64,000 bases of DNA. It comes from Paenibacillus_AP thailandensis (GTDB lineage Bacteria > Bacillota > Bacilli > Paenibacillales > Paenibacillaceae). A program made the position numbers and the translations under genes. The notes beneath the pieces were generated by a model. The model was not told where the DNA came from, did not search any database, and saw nothing but the letters and a program-made list of their open reading frames with translations. Shown here one piece after another: positions 50,930-60,206 of this stretch. The stretch spans positions 124,001 through 188,000 of the forward strand of contig NZ_JBHUMY010000007.1 of the NCBI RefSeq assembly GCF_042685365.1. Direction: 5' to 3'. Numbering within the stretch: position 1 is the stretch's first letter; every line of letters starts with the position of its first letter.

Positions 50930-52054
50930 GTGAAAACGGATTGGTTGATCGTCGGCGCCGGATTTACCGGAGCTACGCTGGCGGAGCGAATCGCATCGCA
51001 GCTGAACCAGAAAGTGTTGGTAGTGGAACGGAGAGATCATATCGGAGGCAACTCCTACGACTGCTACAATGAAGACGGGATCCTGGTCCATAAGTATGGC
51101 TCTCATACGTTCCATACCAATTCCAAGATGGTCTGGGATTACCTCTCTGAATTTACGGAGTGGAGACCCTATTTCCATCATGTGCTTGCCGTAGTCGACG
51201 GGAAGAAAATACCCGTACCTTTTAATCTGAATTCGATCTACACTTTATTTCCCCAGAAATACGCGGAGAAACTGGAAGAACTGCTCATTCAGCATTTCGG
51301 TTACGGCGTGAAGGTTCCTATTCTCAAGCTTCGGGAAAGCGCCAGCGGAGACCTCGGCTTTCTGGCGGATTATATTTATAAGAAGGTGTTTTACCGTTAT
51401 ACGCTGAAGCACTGGCAGCTCGATCCGGAGCAGCTTGACCCGTCCGTCACGGCGCGGGTGCCCGTATATATCAGCAGGGATAACCGGTATTTCCAAGACA
51501 CCTATCAAGGCATTCCGAAGCACAGCTATGCGGAGCTCTTCCGGAAGATGCTCGATCATCCGAATATTCGGGTCCTCTTGAACACGGACTATCGCGAGGT
51601 GATCGATGAGGTTCAATATCAACGAATGATTTATACCGGACCGATCGACGCCTTTTTTAATTACAAGCACGGGACTCTTCCCTACCGCAGTCTTCGCTTC
51701 GACTTCCGCACTTTGAATCAGGAGTTTTTCCAGGAAGCCGGAACCATCAATTACACCAACGAATATGAATTTACCCGAATTCTTGAAACGAAACATCTAA
51801 CGGGCCAAAAGGCGCCGCATACCACTATCACTTATGTGTATCCCCAGGAATACAACCAGGACGGCGATCCGTACTACCCCATTCCGCGTGCAGAGAACCG
51901 GCAGCTTTACAACCTATATTTACAGGAAGCGGAACAGATTAAGGATAAAGTACTTTTTGCCGGGCGACTGGCGGATTATAAATATTACAATATGGACCAG
52001 GCCGTGGCGCGCGCATTAACGCTGTTTAAAGAAATTAAAGAAGGCGGAGGATGA
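50930..52054 (+). CDS. glf: UDP-galactopyranose mutase
   Basis: About 374 residues. FAD-binding WLIVGAGFTGATLAE, the family motif VEKRDHIGGNSYD-like VERRDHIGGNSYD, and the C-terminal FAGRLADYKYYNMDQAVARAL. Converts UDP-galactopyranose to UDP-galactofuranose for surface glycans. A GTG at 50930 is chosen, as GGTGGTGA lies ahead of it; the frame extends slightly further upstream. First of three same-strand genes with glycosyltransferase-like proteins. Confidence 0.92.
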   Translation: MKTDWLIVGAGFTGATLAERIASQLNQKVLVVERRDHIGGNSYDCYNEDGILVHKYGSHTFHTNSKMVWDYLSEFTEWRPYFHHVLAVVDGKKIPVPFNLNSIYTLFPQKYAEKLEELLIQHFGYGVKVPILKLRESASGDLGFLADYIYKKVFYRYTLKHWQLDPEQLDPSVTARVPVYISRDNRYFQDTYQGIPKHSYAELFRKMLDHPNIRVLLNTDYREVIDEVQYQRMIYTGPIDAFFNYKHGTLPYRSLRFDFRTLNQEFFQEAGTINYTNEYEFTRILETKHLTGQKAPHTTITYVYPQEYNQDGDPYYPIPRAENRQLYNLYLQEAEQIKDKVLFAGRLADYKYYNMDQAVARALTLFKEIKEGGG

Positions 52055-52059
52055 GGACC

Positions 52060-52872
52060 ATGATTGTCTTTTCCTTGTTGGCGCATGAAAACGAAGACGG
52101 CGTGATGGATCAACTGAAAAATATGCGCCGGTTTGTCAAGGACTACTTTATCGTTGTTTTGTATAACGGGAGCACGGATCCGAATTTCGGCAAAAGGGTA
52201 ATCGAAGAGTATGAGGAAGTGCTGGTCTGTCCTTATAGCAGGCCGATCAAATACAGAAAAACAGGAAGAGTTTTTTACGATGTAGCCCGATGGCTCGCCT
52301 CGGAGCGTATAAAATATGATTATCTCGTCTATTTGGAATCCGATACGATGTTTTTAGGGGAAGGGTTCCGGAAGTTCTTGGATAAACATCTGGAGGGGTA
52401 CGACTACGCTGCGAAGCTTTGGAAGAAGTTCAATCCTAAAACACATAAAACGAGCTCGCCGGCGGAAAATTCAATGATCAAGGAATGGGGTCTGTGGCAA
52501 AAATATTTTAAGACCGACTATGTTTGCAAAACTTCGAATCCGTTCCAAACTTATAAGTACAGGACGGTTCAGAAAATTCTAAAAATCGCCGATCACAAGC
52601 GATTAGAATTATTTTTTGAAAAATCCAACGTCGAATGTTTGGGCGAGATGCTCTTTCCGACGTTAGCCAGAAAATGCGGCGCGAAAGTACGGCTATATCC
52701 GCGTTGGTTCCGAAAGTATTTGCGCTGGTCGCCTGAACTGCAAACGAGCGATATCGACACGGCGCTGGAAAAAGGAAAGTATATGCTGGCTCATCCGGTC
52801 AAAAGCGATGTCGTCCGTAAATATATTATAAGTAAACAAGATAACGAGGTTGCTGAAGGAGTGGGCTTATGA
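52060..52872 (+). CDS. Glycosyltransferase-like protein (GT-A type, uncertain)
   Basis: 270 residues. N-terminus MIVFSLLAHENEDGVMDQL and a DYLVYLESDTMFLG segment with a D-x-x-type acidic pair resemble GT-A nucleotide-sugar transferases. No membrane helix. The second ATG (52060) is taken because GGAGG is 9 bases before it and overlaps the first. It begins 6 bases after glf, so they are coexpressed. Family and sugar unknown. Confidence 0.65.
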   Translation: MIVFSLLAHENEDGVMDQLKNMRRFVKDYFIVVLYNGSTDPNFGKRVIEEYEEVLVCPYSRPIKYRKTGRVFYDVARWLASERIKYDYLVYLESDTMFLGEGFRKFLDKHLEGYDYAAKLWKKFNPKTHKTSSPAENSMIKEWGLWQKYFKTDYVCKTSNPFQTYKYRTVQKILKIADHKRLELFFEKSNVECLGEMLFPTLARKCGAKVRLYPRWFRKYLRWSPELQTSDIDTALEKGKYMLAHPVKSDVVRKYIISKQDNEVAEGVGL

Positions 52873-52953
52873 TCGACGTTCATTCCTTGTTGGCTTTGCG
52901 GCGATATGAACAAAACTAGGAACCGATCCTAAGCAAATAAGGATGTGAATAGA

Positions 52954-53838
52954 TTGAAGTTTCATATTGTGACGGCAACAAACAATAAATTCGCGAAACC
53001 CCTCGGAGTCATGCTCTATTCTCTGCTCTCCAATACAAAAAGCGCAAGCCAAATGATAATCTACATTATTGAAAGCGATCTGTCCCCGGACAACAAGAAT
53101 AGGCTGGAAAAGGTAGTCGTGAACGCCGGTGCAAGCGTCAAGTTTCTGACGATTCCCCAGTCGATGTACAGCGGTCTGAAGACGCGGCCACATTTGCCCC
53201 AGGAAACGTATTACCGGTTGGCTATCCCGAAACTGCTCGACAAGAAGATTTCAAAAGCCCTTTATTTGGACGGCGACATCATCGTCAAGAACGACATTAC
53301 AAGGCTTTGGAAGATTAAGCTGGGCGACTATTATGTGGCGGCGGTCAGAAGGCCGAAAATCCCTGACCAAGTGATCAAGAGGCTCGGGATCACCAAAAAA
53401 TCGGATTACTTTAATGCAGGCGTCTTACTGATGAACTTAAAGAAGTGGAGAGAGCATAAAATTTCCGAAAAAATATTGGAATTCGGCAAGAAGAAGTTCT
53501 TAATCAAGTTCCCCAGTCAGGATCCGATGAACGCCGTACTAAAAGGCAAATGGTTGAAATTAAACCGCAAGTGGAACTACACTTCGACGTATGCAAGGAT
53601 GAACCCTAATATAGATCCTTACATCATTCATTATTCGGGCCCGGATAAAAAGCCTTGGGATAACGACCGCCATGTTTTCCGGCATGAATACTTGAAGTAT
53701 GAAAAGGAATTAGAATGGGATGTCTTAGAGGAAGCTAACGTATTGACGTATAGGCCCATAAAAAGATCAACGATTTACAAAAGACTGCGCCGACCTTCCA
53801 GTAAATTGGCCGGAAAAAAAAGTGTCCGAACCGGATAA
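52954..53838 (+). CDS. Family GT8 glycosyltransferase
   Basis: 294 residues. The GT8 hallmarks are ISKALYLDGDIIVKNDI (DxD motif), SDYFNAGVLLMNLKKWR, and HYSGPDKKPWD. Adds a sugar, usually glucose or galactose, to a surface glycan. Starts with TTG (52954), 10 bases after AAGGA; an upstream GTG overlaps the SD. Third gene of the glf group, with an 81-base gap. Confidence 0.88.
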   Translation: MKFHIVTATNNKFAKPLGVMLYSLLSNTKSASQMIIYIIESDLSPDNKNRLEKVVVNAGASVKFLTIPQSMYSGLKTRPHLPQETYYRLAIPKLLDKKISKALYLDGDIIVKNDITRLWKIKLGDYYVAAVRRPKIPDQVIKRLGITKKSDYFNAGVLLMNLKKWREHKISEKILEFGKKKFLIKFPSQDPMNAVLKGKWLKLNRKWNYTSTYARMNPNIDPYIIHYSGPDKKPWDNDRHVFRHEYLKYEKELEWDVLEEANVLTYRPIKRSTIYKRLRRPSSKLAGKKSVRTG

Positions 53839-53869
53839 TAACCTCAAACTTAGGCTAATGACGGCAGCT

Positions 53870-53909
53870 AAAAACGGCAGGGGGCTTGCCTTTCAAGCCC
53901 CTGCTGCCG
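53870..53909 (-). terminator. Terminator of the MurG-like gene
   Basis: CGGCAGCAGGGGCTTG and CAAGCCCCCTGCCG pair on the minus strand (with a one-base bulge and loop AAAGG), followed by TTTTTAG. Confidence 0.8.
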
Positions 53910-53926
53910 CCTTACCGTCATAAAAG

Positions 53927-55003
53927 CTACTTCCCGCCTGCCGCAGCCGTCTCCGTGATGAGCTCGAACAGCTGCTCCAGCGCGTCTTGGCGCCGCTGGC
54001 CTTCCATGTTGCGAATATACGTCTCGCGGTTCGCGTACAGCTTCTCCAAGCTTTCCGCGAGCGATAGCGGGGTCATGTTCTCCTCGTACAGCACCTCGCA
54101 AAACCCCGATTTCTCAAACGACTGCGCGTTCAAAATCTGGTCGCCCCGGCTTTGCTCCTTCGTCAACGGAACGAGCAGCATCGGCTTCTTCAAGCTCAAA
54201 AACTCGAATATCGAGTTCGAGCCCGCCCGCGACAGCACGATATCGGCCATGGCCAGCACGTCCGGCAGCTCCTCGTTCAAATATTCGAACGGCTTATAGG
54301 AGTGGTGCTTGATCGCCGGATCGACCTGCCCTTTGCCGCACAGGTGGACGACCTGGAACCGTTCGGTCAGCCGCGAGAGCGCCGCTTTGACGGTCTCGTT
54401 GATTTTCCGCGCTCCGAGGCTTCCGCCCATAATAAGCAGCACCGGCTTATGCTTCGTAAAGCCGCAAATCATCCGCCCTTTGTCGGCCCGCCCATGAGCC
54501 AGTTCCTCCCGCACAACCGCGCCTACATAGCGGGCTTTGCCTTTGTCGAGATGCTGCTCCGTCTCGGGAAACGTGGTGCAGACGGCTTTCGCAAACGGAA
54601 TCGCAATGCGGTTCGCCAGCCCCGGGGTCAAATCCGATTCGTGGATAATAACGGGAACGCGGTTCAGCCACGCGCCAAGCACAACGGGCACCGAAACGAA
54701 GCCGCCTTTGGAAAAAACGACGTCCGGCTTCCGCTTCCGGATGAGCCGGTAAGCCTGGAACGCGCCTTTGACCACTTTGAACGGGTCCTTCACGTTTTGC
54801 CAATCCAAATATCTGCGAAGCTTGCCGGTTGCAATGCCGTAATAGCGCACATCGCCGAGCGGCTCGATAAGCTGCTTCTCGATGCCGTTCTCGGAGCCGA
54901 TATATTCCACCTGCCAGCCCGCTTCCCTGAATTTCGGAATAAGCGCGAGGTTGACGGTTACATGGCCGGCCGAGCCTCCCCCGGTTAAGATCACTTTGTT
55001 CAT
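53927..55003 (-). CDS. murG: MurG-like UDP-GlcNAc transferase
   Basis: 358 residues. GGGSAGHVTVNLAL at the N-terminus, the central MGGSLGARKINE and LSRAGSNSIFE motifs of MurG. Attaches GlcNAc to lipid I at the inner membrane face. It stands alone, outside a cell-division cluster, so it may be a second copy (MurG2) rather than the essential one. GAGGAGAG precedes the ATG. Confidence 0.88.
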   Translation of the reverse strand: MNKVILTGGGSAGHVTVNLALIPKFREAGWQVEYIGSENGIEKQLIEPLGDVRYYGIATGKLRRYLDWQNVKDPFKVVKGAFQAYRLIRKRKPDVVFSKGGFVSVPVVLGAWLNRVPVIIHESDLTPGLANRIAIPFAKAVCTTFPETEQHLDKGKARYVGAVVREELAHGRADKGRMICGFTKHKPVLLIMGGSLGARKINETVKAALSRLTERFQVVHLCGKGQVDPAIKHHSYKPFEYLNEELPDVLAMADIVLSRAGSNSIFEFLSLKKPMLLVPLTKEQSRGDQILNAQSFEKSGFCEVLYEENMTPLSLAESLEKLYANRETYIRNMEGQRRQDALEQLFELITETAAAGGK

Positions 55004-55071
55004 AATGCTCTCCTCTGCCGAAAGTTTCTTTCCCTATTATATCGGCAAAAGCCCGTCATAGCACCTTTACT

Positions 55072-55710
55072 TTACTTGGCAAAAACATGGTTGCCGATTC
55101 GCGCCGTCACCGTCAGCGATCTCATAAAAGCGGACTCCGTTTGGCTTGCGTTGTAAAAATAAACGGCGTTGTTCGTCGGGTCGCTGCCGGTTGCCGCCGC
55201 TTTGGCCGCTTTGAAGGCGGTATCGTCCGGAATAAGCCAATACTGCCCGTTGGAAACGACGGAGAAAGCGTTCGGCTCAAAAATAACGTTATGCACCGTA
55301 TCCGGAAATTGCGGCGAGTGCACGCGGTTCATAATAACCGCTCCGACCGCGACCTGCCCCCGATACGACTCTCCCCGCGCTTCGGAATAAATGACGCGCG
55401 CCAGCTTGGCCACCTCTTTTTTGCTTGCCGATACTTTCTTCAGCGCGCGCATCGTCATGGAGCCGGCGACGCCGTCGGCGGAAAGTCCGGCGTTTTTCTG
55501 AAATTTCATGACTGCATTGGTCGTGATGCTGCCGTAATAAGGAACGATTTTATAATCATAGTAGCCTAATATGGCCAGCCTGTATTGCAAGTCGGTTACC
55601 GCCGCGCCCGTCGCGCCCGGCTTCAGGGCCGCCGCTTCGGCCGGCTTATGTAAGACGATCGCCGTCAGCATCATCGTCAGCACGAATAAGAAGGATAACT
55701 TTTTGATCAT
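55072..55710 (-). CDS. SleB/CwlJ-type cell-wall hydrolase with PG-binding domain
   Basis: 212 residues: signal peptide (to about 27), a peptidoglycan-binding domain (LKPGATGAAVTDLQYRLAIL..., about 28-95) and a Hydrolase_2 catalytic domain with Glu in ARVIYSEARGES. SleB-type proteins are spore-cortex lytic enzymes, but similar proteins also act in vegetative walls. AAAGGAG lies 10 bases before the ATG at 55710. Confidence 0.9.
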   Translation of the reverse strand: MIKKLSFLFVLTMMLTAIVLHKPAEAAALKPGATGAAVTDLQYRLAILGYYDYKIVPYYGSITTNAVMKFQKNAGLSADGVAGSMTMRALKKVSASKKEVAKLARVIYSEARGESYRGQVAVGAVIMNRVHSPQFPDTVHNVIFEPNAFSVVSNGQYWLIPDDTAFKAAKAAATGSDPTNNAVYFYNASQTESAFMRSLTVTARIGNHVFAK

Positions 55711-55953
55711 CGATGGGGTCTCTCCTTTGCCGTATAATGGTTGCGTTCTAGAACGAAACCGATTGTAGCACACCCGGTCCGCCCATCTGCCGATTCCTAA
55801 AAAATTCTCATCGTACTTTCGAGTATCCGTCCCAGCCCTTACAAAAAAAGGCGCGCCTGACAGCGCGCTCAAGCCGTTATCCGCCATCGGGCCGTCCGAA
55901 CGTGATATAATATCAAGCATCGGAACGATCATGGACAAAGGAGACCAACCATA

Positions 55954-56466
55954 ATGAGCAACTTGAAAATCTATTTGGCCGGCTTCGAGGTGTTTTACCC
56001 GAACGCGGTGGAGCTGGGGAAAGAAATGAAGGAGCTGTGCGCGAAATACGGGTTTGAAGGCTTGTATCCGCTCGACAAGGAAATTAAGCCGCTGCCGACC
56101 GGCCGGGAGACGGCCGCCGCGATTTTCGAGGGCAATGTGAACCTGATCCGGGAAGCGGACATTATTATCGCCAACTTGAACCCGTTCCGGGGAGAGGAGC
56201 CGGATTCCGGCACGGTGTTCGAATGCGGGTTAGGTTACGGTTGGAACAAAAAGCTGTACGCCCATGTAAAGGATGCCCGCACGATGGCGGAGAGGCTGCA
56301 GCCGGGAACGGACCCGGAAACCGGGCTGTACCGGGACGGCATGACGATCGAGGAGTTCGGGCTTTCCAACAATCTGATGCTGAGCATACCGGTCACGATC
56401 GTGGAAGGCACGCTGGAGGACGCGCTGCGCCGCGTCCGCGCCGATCTTGAAGCGGAGCAGGCGTAG
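55954..56466 (+). CDS. Nucleoside 2-deoxyribosyltransferase
   Basis: 170 residues of the NDT family: MSNLKIYLAGFEVFYPNA and the conserved IANLNPFRGEEPDSGTVFECGLGYG with catalytic Glu. Exchanges or hydrolyses purine/pyrimidine deoxynucleosides in salvage. AAAGGAG lies upstream of the ATG. A clear terminator follows. Confidence 0.88.
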   Translation: MSNLKIYLAGFEVFYPNAVELGKEMKELCAKYGFEGLYPLDKEIKPLPTGRETAAAIFEGNVNLIREADIIIANLNPFRGEEPDSGTVFECGLGYGWNKKLYAHVKDARTMAERLQPGTDPETGLYRDGMTIEEFGLSNNLMLSIPVTIVEGTLEDALRRVRADLEAEQA

Positions 56467-56491
56467 CGCGGGCGGGAAGCCTATAATGAGA

Positions 56492-56535
56492 AAATGCGCC
56501 TTGGAACCGATTCCGGCACCGAGGCGCATTTTTTT
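56492..56535 (+). terminator. Intrinsic terminator after nucleoside deoxyribosyltransferase
   Basis: AAATGCGCCT (56492-56501) pairs perfectly with AGGCGCATTT (56522-56531), then a T7 run. Confidence 0.85.
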
Positions 56536-56565
56536 GCCGAATTATTGTTTCCTGTATTCCTTGAC

Positions 56566-56985
56566 TCATAGAAACGGCTTCCGGTATACGAAATGCTCGC
56601 AGCAGGAATAGATCAAACCGATGAGCCCGCATAGAATCACCGCGCTGCTCTCGTGCAAACCGTATTCTACTACAAAATCCTCTTTATATATGAAATCGAA
56701 TAGAAGCAAACCGCCGAACCCTCCTAACGCCACATAAACGACGATCCGGGGAAGGAGCCTCTTATACAGCTTCCGTATTAAAAGTGCGAACGGAAACAGC
56801 GTAAAAGGATAAAAGAGAAAGGCCGCCAACAGAAACATAACAATGAACGTCCCTCCGATGTTTCTCAGCCCGTAATATTCCGTGGTTGTAATTTTATAGC
56901 CTTCCGCGACTTCCAATGCCGTAACGCCGGCCGTAAACAAAACGACGAATACGGCCCATAATATAAGATGGTTGACGATATGCAT
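56566..56985 (-). CDS. Small membrane protein, function unknown
   Basis: 139 residues with four membrane helices, starting MHIVNHLILWAVFVVLF. No family recognised. The start at 56985 has a weak AGG motif upstream; a longer reading to 57054 is possible. Convergent with the deoxyribosyltransferase. Confidence 0.6.
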   Translation of the reverse strand: MHIVNHLILWAVFVVLFTAGVTALEVAEGYKITTTEYYGLRNIGGTFIVMFLLAAFLFYPFTLFPFALLIRKLYKRLLPRIVVYVALGGFGGLLLFDFIYKEDFVVEYGLHESSAVILCGLIGLIYSCCEHFVYRKPFL

Positions 56986-57178
56986 ATGAACCTGCGCCCC
57001 CGTCCAGTCGAGTTCTATTACATCAAGACGGTAAAAGAAAGAACAAGGTTTCACTTCGAAGAAGAGCGAGCCCGACAGCGTTTAATGATGCCCGCAGCCG
57101 CAACGTCTCGCACTAAAGTCTGGACCGTCCACAACACAACTTTCGCATACGCTGATAACGGAGGAAAAATACCATGCC

Positions 57179-58561
57179 TTATAAGGCCCTGCGCGCGCGC
57201 ACCGCATCCGCCGCTAGGTAGACCAAGGCGCTTGTTACGGCAATGGCTGCGGCTGCGGTCATTCCCCAGAATATTCCGGCGTATACTTTACCGGCAGGGA
57301 CCCCGCCGAACGAAGCCAACACGCTGCCGGTAACCGCCACGCTAAAGGCGCCGCTGAAAAACTGCATGAGCTGGAACAACCCCATGCCCGCGCCAACCGA
57401 GGACTCCGGCAGAATGCGCGACAGCTCGTTGGAAACGCCCGTCGTAAGCGAAGTGAAACCGACGCTGAGCAGCACATAAGCGGCCATGACCGCGTAGAAG
57501 GACCATCCGGACAGCAACGCGAACGATACGGCGGCGGCAACGAGCACCCAAGGCGCATACCGGAACAGCAGCCGATTGCCGTGAAGGTCGATCAGTCCTC
57601 CGATTTTGCGGGAGATGAGCATCGACACAAGCGCTCCGGGGAAAATAACGAGCCCGGCTTCTCCGGGCGTCAAGCCGTAGGAATGGGCGAGCAGCTGCGG
57701 CAGCAGGAACAGCGAGCAGAAGCTGCACATGTACGATACGATGCCGAGCAGGCTTAACGTCATGTAAGCCTTGTTGGCGAACAGCGCCGGCTGCACGAAC
57801 GGATTGCGCGCGCTGCGGATTCGCAGCCAGAATAACAGCAGCGAAGCCGCTCCCGCCGCAAGGGCAATCCAGCTTCTGCTCGTCATAAAGAGCAGCAGCC
57901 CGGTCGTTCCGACGCCGATCAGGACCGCTCCGGCAAAGTCGAAGGAGACGGCCTGCGCTTTTTCGCGGGGCAGCAATTTCACGAAAAAAGGGATCATGAG
58001 CAAGCTTAGAGCCGATACGGCAAACAGATCGTGCCAGCCGAGATACTGCGTAATGGCCCCGCCGAGCACCGGGCCGATTCCAAGGCCAAGCGAGCTGGCC
58101 GACATGATCACCGCCATCGCCTGACCACGCCGTTCCGTCGGGATAAACCGGGCGACCAGCACGATGCCCAGCGCCGGAATGGAGGCGGCGCCGGAAGCTT
58201 GAATGAGCCGGGCGATCAGAAGCATGGCGAAATTGCCGCTCGCCAGTCCCAGCAAGGAAGCCAGGCCGAAGGACAGCAGCCCGACCGTAAACAGCGTCCG
58301 GATCGGCAAATAATCCGAAAGCCGGCTGTACGTAATCGAGGAAATCGCGAATATGATCGAATACCCGGTCACGATCCAGGAGGCCGTAGTCGAAGACAAC
58401 CCGTACTCCAGCGTGACTGTCGGCAGCGCTAAATTAAACATCATCGTGTTCATGACGACAAGCACGACCGTCATGCCCAGCAGCAGCGTCACGGCGTTTT
58501 CCTTAATCCGAACCTCCGGCTGAAGCCGCGCCGCGTTCTCTGCTTTTAATTCGGTACTCAT
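57179..58561 (-). CDS. MFS drug:H+ antiporter, DHA2-like
   Basis: 460 residues, about 14 membrane helices after a 25-residue cytoplasmic head. TM motif ASWIVTGYSIIFAISSITYSRLSDYLPIR is typical of EmrB/QacA-type exporters. Divergent from an ArsR-family regulator, with a dyad (58618-58641) at its start site. GGAGG precedes the ATG. Substrate unknown; drug or toxic compound export is likely. Confidence 0.88.
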   Translation of the reverse strand: MSTELKAENAARLQPEVRIKENAVTLLLGMTVVLVVMNTMMFNLALPTVTLEYGLSSTTASWIVTGYSIIFAISSITYSRLSDYLPIRTLFTVGLLSFGLASLLGLASGNFAMLLIARLIQASGAASIPALGIVLVARFIPTERRGQAMAVIMSASSLGLGIGPVLGGAITQYLGWHDLFAVSALSLLMIPFFVKLLPREKAQAVSFDFAGAVLIGVGTTGLLLFMTSRSWIALAAGAASLLLFWLRIRSARNPFVQPALFANKAYMTLSLLGIVSYMCSFCSLFLLPQLLAHSYGLTPGEAGLVIFPGALVSMLISRKIGGLIDLHGNRLLFRYAPWVLVAAAVSFALLSGWSFYAVMAAYVLLSVGFTSLTTGVSNELSRILPESSVGAGMGLFQLMQFFSGAFSVAVTGSVLASFGGVPAGKVYAGIFWGMTAAAAIAVTSALVYLAADAVRARRAL

Positions 58562-58617
58562 ACAGTAGGTTATCCTCCTTATGGCGATCTGTGTCCTTTT
58601 TTATGATCGCCTTAAAG

Positions 58618-58641
58618 TTCTATAGTTATCGAACAATAGAA
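58618..58641. promoter_or_regulatory. Dyad operator between MFS and ArsR genes
   Basis: TTCTAT-N-GTT-N4-AAC-N-ATAGAA, nine symmetric bases per half, the size of an ArsR-type operator, downstream of and touching the MFS -10 region. Confidence 0.65.
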
Positions 58642-58670
58642 ATAGTATCATGGAATATGTTATACTTCAA
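58642..58670 (-). promoter_or_regulatory. Sigma-A promoter of the MFS gene
   Basis: TTGAAG (58670-58665) and TACTAT (58647-58642) on the minus strand, 17-base spacer; start near 58635, inside the operator. Confidence 0.7.
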
Positions 58671-58713
58671 TTAAAACTTTTCGACAAACATAGATAGCAA
58701 GGAGGGTCCCCGG

Positions 58714-59055
58714 ATGAAACCGTTATATCATCCCGCCCCGGAAGATATACAGCTCACCACGGTGTTATACGCCTTAAGCGATCCTGTACGCCTGAACCTC
58801 GTTATTCAAATATTGGAGGTCGGCGAGCAAGCGTGCGGGGATTACCAGATTCCCGTCGCCAAATCGACGATGTCCCATCACGTCAAAACGCTGCGCGAGG
58901 CGGGCATCGTCAATACCCGCATACACGGCACGCAGCGCCTGCTTTCGATCCGCAAGAAGGACTTGGAAGCCCGTTTCCCGGGCTTGCTTGACGCCGTTAT
59001 CGGCGGAGCCGTCCGGACGGGCGCTTTGCCGGTTACCGGCAGCTCTGGCGAATAA
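58714..59055 (+). CDS. ArsR-family transcriptional regulator
   Basis: 113 residues. Winged helix with LYALSDPVRLNLVIQIL and the recognition segment AKSTMSHHVKTLREAGIVN. No metal-binding CxC pair of ArsR/SmtB, with a single Cys in EQACGDY, so it may sense an organic or redox signal. AAGGAGGG precedes the ATG. Probably represses the divergent MFS pump. Confidence 0.88.
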   Translation: MKPLYHPAPEDIQLTTVLYALSDPVRLNLVIQILEVGEQACGDYQIPVAKSTMSHHVKTLREAGIVNTRIHGTQRLLSIRKKDLEARFPGLLDAVIGGAVRTGALPVTGSSGE

Positions 59056-59091
59056 TGCGCAGCCCCGCAACCGAAACGCACGGCATGAGCG

Positions 59092-59128
59092 AAAAAAAAG
59101 GATGAACGGAATCTTGTTCCGTTCATCC
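59092..59128 (-). terminator. Intrinsic terminator of the siderophore-binding gene
   Basis: GGATGAACGGAA and TTCCGTTCATCC arms (59100-59111, 59117-59128), followed by T8 on the minus strand. Confidence 0.85.
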
Positions 59129-59163
59129 AGCCTTTCGGCAAAGCCCTGTTGCCGGGAGACGTT

Positions 59164-60180
59164 TTATTTCAGTCCTTCCATAATGCCGCCGATGACGTCC
59201 AGCCCTTTCGACTGCCCCATCGCCAGCGGTCCGACAATTTCCGTGTCGATTACGAACACTTTATCGTTTTTGACGGCCTTCAGCTGCTGCCAGACCGGAT
59301 TTTGGTTCAGATCCTCCAGCTTCAGCTCGGCCGTATTCGTGAAATCCTCTCCCAGGAAAATATAATCCGGATCGGCTTCGGTTACGCCTTCGAGGCTGAT
59401 TTCGCCCCAATCCTTCATCCCTTCGAATTTCTTGAAGCCAAGCCGCTCGTAATACGGCTCCATCCGCACGCCGCCGTAGTAATTGAAGCCTTTCCCCCAG
59501 GTCATCATAAACATGGCCGTTTTGCCTTGCTCGCCGGTCGTCTTCATCCGTTCCGCCACCGCCTGCAGCTTCTCGTCGTAGCTTTCCTTATATTGCTTCG
59601 CCTTCTCCTCTTCCCCGAGGACGGAAGCGACCTTCTCGATCGTATCCTGCCAGTTTTCCGACTGGGTAAAAAGAATCGTCGGCGCAATTTTGTTCAATTG
59701 GTCATAAAGCTCCGCGTCGCTCTCCCAGGCGATAATGACGTCCGGGTCAAGCGCGACAAGCTTCTCCATATCGACTGCGTCGCCAAGATCGGCAATCGCC
59801 CCGTCCTTCGTATACGGATCGTAGACCGGGAAGTTTTGCAGCGATTTCAAGCCTACGACGCCGGCCACAACGTCCTGCCGCCCGATCGCAAACAAGTGGT
59901 CCGCATACGGAAAGTAAGTGATGGCCACCTTTTTTGGCGCTTCCTCCAAGACCGTTTCCCCTTTGTCGTGCTTGATCGTTCTCGGAAATCCGGCTTCCGC
60001 GGACGGCGAAGCTGGCGGAGTCTCCGTGCTCCCTCCCGGCGCCGCGCTGCCGTTAGACGCGGTATTGCCGGCGGACGCCCCGCTGCCGTTTGACGGCGCA
60101 TTGCCGCAAGCCGCCAGCATCATAACAAGCGCGATCGCGCTAATTGCATAAATCCATTTGCTCCGATTGAACCTTTTCAT
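59164..60180 (-). CDS. Iron-siderophore-binding lipoprotein (FeuA/FecB type)
   Basis: 338 residues. Lipobox LAAC (Cys25), a Ser/Gly/Pro linker, then a class III binding protein: KVAITYFPYADHLFAIGRQ and LVALDPDVIIAW. It would bind a ferric siderophore. No permease or ATPase is adjacent. The Fur box (60207-60225) covers the start site, and an AraC-family activator gene lies just upstream on the same strand. ATG at 60180 has GGGGGAG 6-8 bases before. Confidence 0.9.
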   Translation of the reverse strand: MKRFNRSKWIYAISAIALVMMLAACGNAPSNGSGASAGNTASNGSAAPGGSTETPPASPSAEAGFPRTIKHDKGETVLEEAPKKVAITYFPYADHLFAIGRQDVVAGVVGLKSLQNFPVYDPYTKDGAIADLGDAVDMEKLVALDPDVIIAWESDAELYDQLNKIAPTILFTQSENWQDTIEKVASVLGEEEKAKQYKESYDEKLQAVAERMKTTGEQGKTAMFMMTWGKGFNYYGGVRMEPYYERLGFKKFEGMKDWGEISLEGVTEADPDYIFLGEDFTNTAELKLEDLNQNPVWQQLKAVKNDKVFVIDTEIVGPLAMGQSKGLDVIGGIMEGLK

Positions 60181-60206
60181 CTTGCTCCCCCACTCAACTA
60201 CTATTC

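Noticed and set aside
59149..60093. Plus-strand frame opposite the second siderophore-binding gene
   Set aside because: No start signal and crosses the terminator of the opposite gene.
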